Of a stretch of 16,125 bases of DNA, positions 1 to 7,385 are shown piece by piece. This DNA is from SZUA-229 sp041589175 (GTDB lineage Bacteria > Pseudomonadota > Gammaproteobacteria > SZUA-229). The notes under the pieces were generated by a model, which saw only the letters and a list, made by a program, of their open reading frames with translations, did not search any database and was not told where the DNA came from. Position 1 is the first letter of the stretch, and each line of letters starts with the position of its first letter. Both the position numbers and the translations under genes were made by a program. The stretch is taken from the NCBI GenBank assembly GCA_041589175.1, contig JBFHWF010000057.1, forward strand, positions 1 through 16,125, given 5' to 3'.

Positions 1-828
1 GAGCTTTATCGCGCAACTGTCGCTGCAGGTGAAAGTTCGGGGCATCTGGACATCGTGCTGGACCGCCTGGCAGATTACACCGAAAGTCGCCAGCAGATGA
101 GCCAGAAGATCACCCAGGCCACCATCTACCCGATTATCCTCACGGTCATGGCCTTACTGGTTGTCAGCGGGCTGCTCATGTTCGTGGTACCGAAAATTGT
201 CGAGGTATTCGACACCTCCGGCCAACAACTCCCCGGCATTACCCTGGCCATGATCTGGCTCAGTGAATTTTTACAGGCCTGGTGGTGGTTATTAGTTATC
301 ATCCTTGGTGCCGCCAGCATCGCTATTCAACGCCTGCTGAGCATCACGGCCTATCGTCGTCGATACCACTTTTTCCTGCTTAAACTCCCCATCATTGGCA
401 AGCTGGTTCGCGGCATCGATAGCGCACGCTTCTCGCGCACACTCAGCATCCTTTCTTCCAGTGGTGTACCGGTGCTGGATGCCCTGCAACTGGCCTCCCC
501 GGTAATGACCAACCTTCCCATGCGTGAAGCGGTCATCGACGCCGCAGAGCGCGTGCGTGAAGGTTCCAGCATACATGCCGCACTGGAGCGCAGTAAGCTA
601 TTCCCGCCGATGACGCTGCACCTCATTGCCAGCGGCGAATCTTCGGGCAACCTGGAAGACATGCTCGACAAGGCAGCGATTCAGCAGGAGCGTGAACTGG
701 AAGTCGTCGTAGCGACATTTATGGGGCTTTTTGAACCGCTACTGATTGTAGCCATGGGCGGTATCGTTCTGGTGATCGTGTTATCGATATTGTTACCGAT
801 TATCAATATGAACGATCTGATGCAGTAA
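1..828 (+). CDS. gspF: Type II secretion inner-membrane platform protein GspF (5' end outside window)
   Basis: The reading frame is open from base 1, so the start lies upstream. The 275 visible residues are the C-terminal two thirds of a family of about 400. GspF is the polytopic inner-membrane core of the T2SS platform, contacting the GspE ATPase and GspL and driving pseudopilus assembly. Visible are a conserved AAGESSGHLD stretch at the left edge, a second copy of the same motif (ASGESSGNLEDMLDKAA, about bases 630-675) as expected for the duplicated T2SSF domain, and three hydrophobic segments (about bases 125-200, 275-340 and 725-810). It ends IINMNDLMQ, typical of the family. The next T2SS gene, gspG, starts 638 bases later because an antisense protease gene intervenes and overlaps the last 26 bases of gspF. 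Confidence 0.95.
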   Translation, partial: ELYRATVAAGESSGHLDIVLDRLADYTESRQQMSQKITQATIYPIILTVMALLVVSGLLMFVVPKIVEVFDTSGQQLPGITLAMIWLSEFLQAWWWLLVIILGAASIAIQRLLSITAYRRRYHFFLLKLPIIGKLVRGIDSARFSRTLSILSSSGVPVLDALQLASPVMTNLPMREAVIDAAERVREGSSIHAALERSKLFPPMTLHLIASGESSGNLEDMLDKAAIQQERELEVVVATFMGLFEPLLIVAMGGIVLVIVLSILLPIINMNDLMQ

Positions 829-1396
829 ATCGCTGCCAGAGTGTGATCAGACCCAGAAACAGGCCTCCTGCCAGCGCACCATAGAGGTGTGCATTCACCG
901 CAACCTTGCCCTCAGCCAGCGACTCTGAACCCGGTAGAGCGCCTACGAGTTGCTCCCAGAGCAGTTTCAGGACAATCACAAGTAGCAATAACACACCGCT
1001 CAGCTTATAACGCTGATATTCATGGTAGCCACCAAGTACAAACAGACCATGTAGCACACCGGAAAAACCCACATACCAGAAGAGCTGTTGATCCACCCAC
1101 AATCCTAAACTGGTCAACAGGCTGATAAACACGATAGCCAGTATCCAGTAGTAAGCACCGGCATAGCTACTGAAGAACAGCATAACGATCAGGACACCTG
1201 CAAGGTTCATCGCCAGATGCGAATTACCCGCATGAGTGAAATGCGCACTTAGCAAACGCCACACTTCCCCTTGCTGGATTAACTGACGATCAAATCGCAG
1301 CACTTCAACCAGATCCAGCCACTGCACCAGCACGCAGACCAGCATGAGTAATATCCATGGCAGAAATTGCTTCAGCCGCATTAACCGTTCTGTCAT
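803..1396 (-). CDS. rrtA: Rhombosortase-type rhomboid intramembrane serine protease
   Basis: Small polytopic rhomboid-family protease of about 197 residues with some five to six hydrophobic segments. Seen directly: the WRLLSAHFTH and NSHLAMN motifs of the N-terminal helices, the GFSGVLHG serine motif (catalytic Ser about residue 112) and NAHLYGALAGG with the partner His (about residue 170). The short size, GxSGxLHG and the His motif fit rhombosortases, which cleave the C-terminal GlyGly-CTERM sorting tag of proteins in T2SS-bearing bacteria. It lies antisense between gspF and gspG; its 3' end overlaps gspF by 26 bases. I chose the ATG at 1396, which has AGAAGA seven bases upstream; an in-frame ATG at 1414 lacks a clear Shine-Dalgarno. 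The rhomboid assignment is firm, while the rhombosortase subfamily rests on motifs and context. No GlyGly-CTERM substrate is encoded in the window. Confidence 0.85.
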   Translation of the reverse strand: MTERLMRLKQFLPWILLMLVCVLVQWLDLVEVLRFDRQLIQQGEVWRLLSAHFTHAGNSHLAMNLAGVLIVMLFFSSYAGAYYWILAIVFISLLTSLGLWVDQQLFWYVGFSGVLHGLFVLGGYHEYQRYKLSGVLLLLVIVLKLLWEQLVGALPGSESLAEGKVAVNAHLYGALAGGLFLGLITLWQRFTASDRSY

Positions 1397-1415
1397 AGTT
1401 GATTCTTCTGCCATC

Positions 1416-1424
1416 TGGTATGAT
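1416..1424 (+). promoter_or_regulatory. Candidate extended -10 promoter for gspG
   Basis: TGGTATGAT fits the extended -10 form TGnTATnAT. A TTGATT 14 bases upstream is too close for a normal -35, which an extended -10 can do without. Predicted transcription start near 1431, giving a leader of about 36 bases before the gspG GTG. The antisense gene between gspF and gspG makes a local promoter plausible. Inference from pattern only. Confidence 0.35.
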
Positions 1425-1466
1425 ATTCAGCCTGAGTTTAACCATTTATCCAGACGGGGGCTATTC

Positions 1467-1898
1467 GTGAAAGCGGCTTTCAGAAAACAGCAGGGATTTA
1501 CCTTAATCGAAATTATTGTGGTGGTGGTCATCATCGGCATACTCGCCACATTTGTCGCCCCCAAATTTATGGGTAAAACCGATACCGCCCGTATTACCAA
1601 GGCCAAGAGCGATATTCAATCGCTGGAAAATGCACTGGATGTCTACAAGCTGGATAACTTTAGCTACCCGACCACCGATCAGGGACTGGATGCACTGGTT
1701 AACAAACCTTCCTCTGATCCCGTTCCGGCAAACTGGCAACAGGGAGGTTACATCAAGAAACTTCAGAAAGACCCCTGGCAACGCGACTACCAGTATCTTA
1801 ACCCTGGCGAGCATGGTGAAATCGATATTTACTCGCTAGGTGCCGACGGTATCGAAGGCGGTGAAGGCGTTAATGCCGATATTGGTAACTGGGAATAA
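1467..1898 (+). CDS. gspG: Type II secretion major pseudopilin GspG
   Basis: Main building block of the periplasmic T2SS pseudopilus. Product of 143 residues, normal for the family. The leader MKAAFRKQQG is followed by FTLIE: prepilin peptidase (GspO, not in the window) would cut after Gly10 and methylate Phe11, with Glu15 as the conserved +5 glutamate. The hydrophobic N-terminal helix comes next. Near the C-terminus GADGIEGGEGVNADIGNW is the calcium-binding loop typical of GspG. I start it at GTG 1467, with GGGGG six bases upstream. An in-frame ATG at 1344 would add 41 residues in front of the leader, overlap the antisense protease and destroy the short prepilin leader, so it is rejected. 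First gene of the gspG-N run. Confidence 0.96.
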   Translation: MKAAFRKQQGFTLIEIIVVVVIIGILATFVAPKFMGKTDTARITKAKSDIQSLENALDVYKLDNFSYPTTDQGLDALVNKPSSDPVPANWQQGGYIKKLQKDPWQRDYQYLNPGEHGEIDIYSLGADGIEGGEGVNADIGNWE

Positions 1899-1912
1899 TC
1901 CTCAAGCCAGCC

Positions 1913-2503
1913 GTGAGCAGCCAGAGGGCATACAGCTTCCGTAAAAAAACAACCGGGTTTACCCTGATTGAAATCCTGGTTGTCATCGTTATCGTCAGTA
2001 TTGGCATTAGCGTTATCGTACTCAACTTCAGCTTTAACGATGAGTCTGACCTGAGCCGAACCGAATCAATTCGCCTGCAACAACTACTCAGTTTTGCTCA
2101 TGATCAGGCCGTCATTCGAGGTCAGGAATATGGTATTCGTTTTTATCGCGACGGTTATCGTTTTCTGATTTTTGATACACACGAACAGGCATGGATTCCC
2201 ATCATGGAGGAGCGCATGCTGAGACCACGGCAGCTTCCCGAGATTATCGAGCTTGATTTATATATCGAACAGCTATCGGTAGAACTGGAAGGTTCGGTGA
2301 CCGATAAACCCCCGCAGAAAGATGATGCCGATAACAAAGCCGACGATGATGTCGAAACATTACGCCCACAGGTATTTCTACTTTCCAGTACCGAGCTGGC
2401 ACCGCCCTTCGAACTGCGGCTGCGCATCCCCGGAAGCAATATCGAATCCATACTGCAGGGTAAACCACAGGGCGAATACACGGTAACACATCATGGCAGC
2501 TAG
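1913..2503 (+). CDS. gspH: Type II secretion minor pseudopilin GspH
   Basis: Minor pseudopilin placed near the pseudopilus tip. Product of 196 residues, with leader MSSQRAYSFRKKTTG cut before FTLIE (+5 Glu20), followed by a hydrophobic helix rich in Val and Ile. The start is GTG 1913; the frame upstream is closed by a stop at 1886 with no better start codon, and the Shine-Dalgarno is weak. The gene follows gspG by 14 bases and overlaps gspI by 11. A lysine- and aspartate-rich stretch (TDKPPQKDDADNKADDDVE, about bases 2299-2355) looks like an exposed loop between the beta strands of the C-terminal domain and is more charged than is common for GspH. Assignment as H rather than another minor pseudopilin rests on order and length. 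Confidence 0.92.
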   Translation: MSSQRAYSFRKKTTGFTLIEILVVIVIVSIGISVIVLNFSFNDESDLSRTESIRLQQLLSFAHDQAVIRGQEYGIRFYRDGYRFLIFDTHEQAWIPIMEERMLRPRQLPEIIELDLYIEQLSVELEGSVTDKPPQKDDADNKADDDVETLRPQVFLLSSTELAPPFELRLRIPGSNIESILQGKPQGEYTVTHHGS

Positions 2504-2876
2504 GCAGTCAAGCGGCTTCACACTGATTGAGATTCTGGTTGCGCTGGCCGTTATCGCCATTTCCCTCGGCGCACTCATGAAAGCCGCAGGCAATCATACC
2601 CTCAGCGCCAGCCAGTTAAAAAACAAGACCCTGGCACACTATGTCGCACTGAATGAGATCACGCGATTACAATTACAGAAGAAAGCCCCCGAGCTTGGAA
2701 AAAAACACGATTCGGTAGAAATGGTCGGACGTGAATGGTTCTGGACACAGGAGGTTAGCAAGGTCAATGACGAAACCGCTCAGATACGTTCTATAAAAAT
2801 AACCGTCTACAACGACGCAGATCGTGAGCGTAATCTGGTATCGGTTCAGGGCTACCTGGCCATAGAGGCTCGATAA
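2493..2876 (+). CDS. gspI: Type II secretion minor pseudopilin GspI
   Basis: Minor pseudopilin that forms the tip complex with GspJ and GspK and helps start pseudopilus assembly. Product of 127 residues, typical of GspI. The leader MAARQSSG is cut before FTLIEILVALAVIAISLGAL, with the +5 glutamate at residue 13. The family-typical pattern MKAAGNHTLSASQLKNKTLAHYVA follows the helix, including the aromatic/asparagine-rich segment leading to ALNEITRLQL. The ATG lies inside the last codons of gspH (11-base overlap), suggesting translational coupling, and gspJ begins 5 bases after the stop. GspI is among the easiest minor pseudopilins to recognise, so confidence is high. Confidence 0.94.
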   Translation: MAARQSSGFTLIEILVALAVIAISLGALMKAAGNHTLSASQLKNKTLAHYVALNEITRLQLQKKAPELGKKHDSVEMVGREWFWTQEVSKVNDETAQIRSIKITVYNDADRERNLVSVQGYLAIEAR

Positions 2877-2881
2877 CAGCC

Positions 2882-3499
2882 ATGACACGAATCGCTAGCC
2901 TTCCACAACGTGGTTTTACCCTGATCGAAGTGCTGATTGCCATGGCCCTGTTCGCAACCTTATCCGCGCTGGCCTATACCGGATTGCAGTCCGTCATCAA
3001 CAGCAAGGACGATACAGAATTCGAATTACAGCGCCTGAAGCAGATTCAGTTAAGCGTGATGCACCTGACAAAAGATCTCTCTCAGCTAAGCCAACGGGAT
3101 GCTACCGATGCACTGGGCGGGCGCCTCTATCGGCTTTCTACCCAGGAGAGTGACTATACGGTCAGCTTTACCCGTAATGGCTGGCGTAATTTTGCCCAGC
3201 AGAATCGTAGCACCCTGCAACGCGTGGCCTATCATCTCGAAGAGAATCAGCTGATTCGCACCTACTGGATGCATATAGATCGTGCCGATGAAGAGATCAA
3301 GGTCGAACGGGCTATCCTCGACAATGTCACCGACCTCACGTTTCGCTTTCTGGACCCGGATAATCAGTGGCAGGATGACTGGCCAGATGCCAGCACACTC
3401 AGTAGCGGCACATCGGTAAGCCTGCCGCTGGCAGTCGAAATCAGATTAACCCTGGGCGACTGGGGTGAGATCACCCGGCTTGTGAGGGTATTACAATGA
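2882..3499 (+). CDS. gspJ: Type II secretion minor pseudopilin GspJ
   Basis: Minor pseudopilin of the I-J-K tip complex. Product of 205 residues, matching the family. The leader MTRIASLPQRG is cut before FTLIEVLIAMALFATLSAL, with the +5 glutamate at residue 16. The mature part contains the GspJ-like segments VMHLTKDLSQLSQRDA and LQRVAYHLEENQLIRTYWMHIDRAD, then NVTDLTFRFLD and a C-terminal strand PLAVEIRLTLGDWGEITRLVRVL. The last codons overlap gspK in an ATGA junction (4 bases), so translation of J and K is probably coupled, in keeping with their complex. Confidence 0.94.
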   Translation: MTRIASLPQRGFTLIEVLIAMALFATLSALAYTGLQSVINSKDDTEFELQRLKQIQLSVMHLTKDLSQLSQRDATDALGGRLYRLSTQESDYTVSFTRNGWRNFAQQNRSTLQRVAYHLEENQLIRTYWMHIDRADEEIKVERAILDNVTDLTFRFLDPDNQWQDDWPDASTLSSGTSVSLPLAVEIRLTLGDWGEITRLVRVLQ

Positions 3500-4443
3500 A
3501 CAGGCCACAATCTGGAGTCGCACTAATTACCGCGATGCTGGTGGTTAGCCTTGCCGGTATATTATCGATCAGCCTGTTAGAACAACTGAACTATGATACC
3601 CAGCGCACGCTTAACCTGTTTCGGATGGAGCAGTCTCACCTGTATAACACCGCCGCCGCTGACATCACTCGAGGCCTTTTAAGACTCGATGTTACCAATA
3701 ATAATCAACATGACACACTGGAAGAAATCGAACTGTTCAATGGCAATATGTCGAGTTATCCGGTAGAAGGCGGCAGTGCTTCAATGCAGATTGCAGACCG
3801 ACAGAGCTGCTTCAATCTGAATAGCGTGTCACCGGAAAATTCGAATGCCGTTCAGCAACAGCAAATGTATCTGCGCTTACTGTCAACACTGGGTATCGAC
3901 CCCAGCCTGAGACAGAGCCTGCTGGACAGCCTTGTCGACTGGGTGGATGAAGATAGCGATCGCAGAGATTATGGCGCAGAGTATGGGGAATACCTCAATC
4001 AGCAACCACCCTACCGCAGCGCAAACACAGCCATGTCCAGTATCAGCGAACTACGCCTGATCAAGGGCTATAGTAACGACGTTTTTGCAACACTCAGGCC
4101 TTTTGTCTGTGTTCGCCCAATCACTAGCATTGCGATTAATATCAACACCGCCAGTGCAGAAGTGATAGAATCAGTCGACGGACTCGCGGGTTTTAGCGAA
4201 CAGATTATGACTGAACGCGAAGGTTCTCCCTTTGATACCATCGACACGTTTCAGAATTATGTACGCACCACCCTGCAGGTTCAGCAGTTTAACAGTAATG
4301 GAATACAGGTATATTCCGAATATTTTTTACTACGTAGTTCGACTACGCTTGGCAACAGTAGTCACAGCTTATATAGCGTAATCTTCCGCGATCAGAATAA
4401 TGGCGACACACATATCATCAGACAGGCACGGGATGAGCTCTAA
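3496..4443 (+). CDS. gspK: Type II secretion atypical minor pseudopilin GspK
   Basis: Largest pseudopilin (315 residues), thought to cap the pseudopilus tip. The leader MNRPQSG is cut before VALITAMLVVSLAGILSISL. As is characteristic of GspK, the +5 position is Thr12 rather than Glu. Family hallmarks seen: LLDSLVDWVDEDSDRRDYGAEYGEY, an acidic calcium-site region, followed by YRSANTAMSSISELRLIKGY and the helix-hairpin-helix-like ININTASAEVIESV. Two cysteines (in RQSCFNLN and PFVCVRP) sit where the family usually has a disulfide. It overlaps gspJ by 4 bases, and its TAA shares one base with the gspL ATG (TAATG). Confidence 0.95.
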   Translation: MNRPQSGVALITAMLVVSLAGILSISLLEQLNYDTQRTLNLFRMEQSHLYNTAAADITRGLLRLDVTNNNQHDTLEEIELFNGNMSSYPVEGGSASMQIADRQSCFNLNSVSPENSNAVQQQQMYLRLLSTLGIDPSLRQSLLDSLVDWVDEDSDRRDYGAEYGEYLNQQPPYRSANTAMSSISELRLIKGYSNDVFATLRPFVCVRPITSIAININTASAEVIESVDGLAGFSEQIMTEREGSPFDTIDTFQNYVRTTLQVQQFNSNGIQVYSEYFLLRSSTTLGNSSHSLYSVIFRDQNNGDTHIIRQARDEL

Positions 4444-5669
4444 TGAATGAATACCTGCTCATTCATTACACCAGACGTACTGACGACGTATTTTTCTGGG
4501 CACTCGGCGGTGGTAATCACCCTTCTATCACCCTGGGCAGGGGTTCACTATCTGAACTCTCCAGTATGGCGCAGGGCAAACGCGTCTATCTGCTGATTGA
4601 TACTCGCATGATCAGCCTTGAGTCCCTGCATGTACCCAGCCGCAATCGTGCGCGCCAGCTTCAGGCGGTGCCCTATGCGATGGAAGAAATGCTGGCCTGC
4701 GACATCGAAGAAATGCACTTTGCCCCTGGCAAAGCGGGTGAGGGTGACGCCCTGCCCGTTATAGCAATCGAAAAAAAGCGATTAAACGAACTGCTCGACA
4801 ACCTGGCATCGGAACAGATTCATCCACACATCATTACCGCAGACTGCCTGGCACTACCTTATGTGAAAGATCAATGGAGCATTCTTGCATATGAAGATAG
4901 CATCCTGATTCGCACCGGCACCGACATGGGCTATGCCTGTGATCGACAGATCTTTCCCGGCATTCTCGAGGCGCTATTACAAAAAAATGAACTCGCTGAC
5001 CTGTCCATCAATCTGATTCATTGCAAGGATGATAGCCATGCTGAAACATTGTTTGCTGATACTCAACTACCCATCAAGCAACACTTCTTTCAGGCACACC
5101 CGCTAGAAATTTTTTCGCAACATTTTAACCCGCTGACTAGCCTGAATTTATTACAGGGTGCGTTCACACCACAACGCTCAAGCACAACTGGCTGGCTACG
5201 CCCATGGCGAATGGTTGCAGGCATTGCCGCCATATGGATTGCTCTGGATCTCACTGCCAGCTACATTCAGGCAAGCCAGCTCAACCAGCGCAATATCGAA
5301 CTCAGCAAGCAGATTGAAAGCGAATTTAAACGCGCAATGCCTGAAGCGCGCTCAATGAGCAATATGCGCAAAAGAGTTGAGAGAAAACTCAGAGACCTCA
5401 AACAACAATCCAGCAATGAATCCAGCAGTGATTTTCTCAATATCCTTAACCAGGGCGCTGACTCTCTGACGTCTGGCAACAAGGTAAAAATTGTCGCCAT
5501 TGCTTATCGTGGCACACATATTGATTTCGAAATGACCGCAACAAGCCTTCAGGATATTGAACAACTGAAACTCAAGCTGGATAAGATAGCTGGTCTTAAT
5601 AGCGTGTTATCCACCACTGTTGAAAAGAATACGGTTAAGGGACGCCTGAGACTGGAGGCACGGGGATGA
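4443..5669 (+). CDS. gspL: Type II secretion inner-membrane linker GspL
   Basis: Bitopic inner-membrane protein that ties the GspE ATPase in the cytoplasm to GspM and the pseudopilus in the periplasm. Product of 408 residues. The N-terminal 240 or so residues form the actin-like cytoplasmic domain (YLLIDTRMISLESLHVPS, then RARQLQAVPYAMEEMLACDIEEMHFA, a strongly conserved GspL block). One membrane segment follows at about residues 255-276 (WRMVAGIAAIWIALDLTAS). A periplasmic coiled stretch and a C-terminal ferredoxin-like fold (about 325-408, IAYRGTHIDFEMTATSLQDI) complete it. It starts one base inside the gspK stop and overlaps gspM by 4 bases. Confidence 0.94.
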   Translation: MNEYLLIHYTRRTDDVFFWALGGGNHPSITLGRGSLSELSSMAQGKRVYLLIDTRMISLESLHVPSRNRARQLQAVPYAMEEMLACDIEEMHFAPGKAGEGDALPVIAIEKKRLNELLDNLASEQIHPHIITADCLALPYVKDQWSILAYEDSILIRTGTDMGYACDRQIFPGILEALLQKNELADLSINLIHCKDDSHAETLFADTQLPIKQHFFQAHPLEIFSQHFNPLTSLNLLQGAFTPQRSSTTGWLRPWRMVAGIAAIWIALDLTASYIQASQLNQRNIELSKQIESEFKRAMPEARSMSNMRKRVERKLRDLKQQSSNESSSDFLNILNQGADSLTSGNKVKIVAIAYRGTHIDFEMTATSLQDIEQLKLKLDKIAGLNSVLSTTVEKNTVKGRLRLEARG

Positions 5670-6181
5670 ATATTATCTCGGCACGCCTTATGTCCTTACG
5701 CCTGTGGTTAGACAGCCTGCAACAGCGTGAGCGTATCATTGTTATTGCTGGTGCAATATCACTGGCCGTTATCCTGTTCTATCTGCTTATCTGGGAACCG
5801 ATCAAAACACAGCATGAAGAACAGTTAATGCAACAGGAGTCTCAGCGACAGCTTTTACAGTGGATGAAAAATGCCCGCCTGGAAATTCAGTCACTACGTT
5901 CCGTCAACGCTGCCAGCATTTCACGCTTTCGCAATCTTTCGATTTCAAACCTGGCAGACCGTAGCGCAACTTCCAGCGGCATAAAAACCAGTATCACTAA
6001 AATTGAACAGGGAAAGAATGGTACTCGGGTCGACTTGAAGTCTGTCGACTTCGACAGAATGATTCGCTGGCTTTCTGATTTGCAGAACACCTATGGCATT
6101 CATGCTGCCCGGGTTAAAGTTGAACACACCAGTCTCAGCGGCGCTGTTAATGCAGAGATCACCCTGCAACGTAAATCCTGA
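5666..6181 (+). CDS. gspM: Type II secretion inner-membrane protein GspM
   Basis: Partner of GspL in the platform. Product of 171 residues, a typical GspM length. A short cytoplasmic N-terminus ends in the positively charged, family-typical LQQRERIIVIAGA, leading into one membrane helix (about residues 24-43), then WEPI and a periplasmic coiled-coil part (KTQHEEQLMQQESQRQLLQWM). The C-terminus (DFDRMIRWLSDLQNTYGIHAARVKVE) is the conserved dimerisation fold. The ATG overlaps the gspL stop (ATGA), which fits GspL and GspM being made together as partners. A 31-base gap precedes gspN. Confidence 0.93.
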   Translation: MNIISARLMSLRLWLDSLQQRERIIVIAGAISLAVILFYLLIWEPIKTQHEEQLMQQESQRQLLQWMKNARLEIQSLRSVNAASISRFRNLSISNLADRSATSSGIKTSITKIEQGKNGTRVDLKSVDFDRMIRWLSDLQNTYGIHAARVKVEHTSLSGAVNAEITLQRKS

Positions 6182-6212
6182 TTCCACCAACCCGCAGTAG
6201 ATAATTATCGCC

Positions 6213-6980
6213 ATGAAAAAACGTTATCTTATCCTAATTGCGATTATTTCATATCTCTTCTTTACGCTGAGTAATGTACCTGCCGCCAGAGTAATAGCGC
6301 TAATCAAACAACAGACCGGCGCCCCTGTCGATATACACGGCGCTAGAGGAAGTCTCTGGTCAGGCAGCGCTGACACACTGCTTGTTAACAATGTGCCACC
6401 GATTGATAACCTCACCTGGGACATCAACACATTATACTTCCTTATTGCACAGCTGAACGCCGATATCACGGCTCAGATCAGTCAGCAGAATATACTTGGC
6501 AATTTAAAGATCAGCCCCCTGGGCACTGTCAGCGTACACAACCTGCGCTCCCAGATTAGCGGTGAGGTTATGCAATCCTTGCTACAAATGCCAATGGGGG
6601 AAATCGCTGGCGACTTTATATTCAATATAAAAGAAGTTACTCATCTAGATACTCCACTACCACTTGCCAATGGCCAGATCAAATGGAAGTCTGCTCGCCT
6701 AACGCTGACAGAAACGGTCGATTTAGGCCACATCACACTTTTACTGGAACCAGAAGCAGACACGCTACGGGCTACGATTGAGAATAAAGGCGGAGCACTG
6801 TCCATACAGGGCACAGCTTCCCTCAACCCTCAACATAACTATGAACTGGATCTAACATTAACACCTGTCGGACAAGTTTCATCCAGCTTACAGCAGGGAC
6901 TTGGTATGATCGCTAGACGCCAGTCAAATGGCTCATACAGCATTAAACGCAATGGCAACCTCAAACAGCTTGGCTTCTAA
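6213..6980 (+). CDS. gspN: Type II secretion accessory protein GspN
   Basis: Bitopic inner-membrane protein of 255 residues, found in only some T2SS operons and of poorly defined role, possibly at the platform or outer-membrane interface. An N-terminal membrane anchor (about residues 4-21, YLILIAIISYLFFTLSNV) is followed by a periplasmic beta-rich domain. Family patterns seen are VPAARVIALI, GARGSLWSGSADTLLVN, LTWDINTLYFLIAQL and, near the end, YELDLTLTPVGQVSSSLQQGLG. The Shine-Dalgarno is weak. It ends 3 bases before the next ATG, so the cysteine-cluster gene downstream is probably co-transcribed. Position directly after gspM supports the name. Confidence 0.9.
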   Translation: MKKRYLILIAIISYLFFTLSNVPAARVIALIKQQTGAPVDIHGARGSLWSGSADTLLVNNVPPIDNLTWDINTLYFLIAQLNADITAQISQQNILGNLKISPLGTVSVHNLRSQISGEVMQSLLQMPMGEIAGDFIFNIKEVTHLDTPLPLANGQIKWKSARLTLTETVDLGHITLLLEPEADTLRATIENKGGALSIQGTASLNPQHNYELDLTLTPVGQVSSSLQQGLGMIARRQSNGSYSIKRNGNLKQLGF

Positions 6981-6983
6981 ACC

Positions 6984-7385
6984 ATGACAACTCAAACACC
7001 GATAAAACCTGACATCAAGATCACCAGTGATAACAAGTGTAGCTTCTGTACTGGCTCTATCTGTTGCACCTATATAACACAGCATATCGATACCCCTCGT
7101 TCAAAGCAGGACTTTGAGCATCTACTCTGGCAGATTTCCCATGAACACATTCGCGTTTACAAGGACGAAGACGGATGGACGCTACTAGTGGAAAGCAAGT
7201 GTACACACCTGCAGATAAACGGAGACTGTGGCATCTATGACAGACGCCCCTCTATCTGCCGTGAACACACCAATGACTACTGTGAATTTGATGCACCCTC
7301 TGAGGATGGCTTCGAATTATATTTTCGCAATTATGACGAGCTCCGTGCCTACTGTATCAAGCGTTTTAAAAAATGGGACAAGTAA
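6984..7385 (+). CDS. YkgJ-family cysteine cluster (putative metal-chelating) protein
   Basis: Cytoplasmic protein of 133 residues with the Cys pattern of the YkgJ/CxxCxxCC family, thought to bind zinc or an iron-sulfur cluster; the function of the family is not established. Cysteines lie at 19, 22, 27 and 28 (CSFCTGSICC), 73, 82, 92, 100 and 124, and the signature GIYDRRPSICREH is present (CxIYxxRPxxCRxF type). There is no signal peptide or membrane helix. It begins 3 bases after the gspN stop with no strong Shine-Dalgarno, so it may rely on readthrough of ribosomes from gspN. Whether it has anything to do with secretion is unknown; it may simply be the last gene of the transcript. Confidence 0.85.
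   Translation: MTTQTPIKPDIKITSDNKCSFCTGSICCTYITQHIDTPRSKQDFEHLLWQISHEHIRVYKDEDGWTLLVESKCTHLQINGDCGIYDRRPSICREHTNDYCEFDAPSEDGFELYFRNYDELRAYCIKRFKKWDK

Noticed and set aside
889..1125. Plus-strand frame opposite the rhombosortase gene
   Set aside because: Proline/arginine-rich, low-complexity translation without a recognisable motif; the minus frame has clear rhomboid motifs.
1344..1466. N-terminal extension of gspG from an ATG at 1344
   Set aside because: It would put 41 residues in front of the prepilin leader and overlap the antisense protease; GTG 1467 with GGGGG gives the normal short leader.
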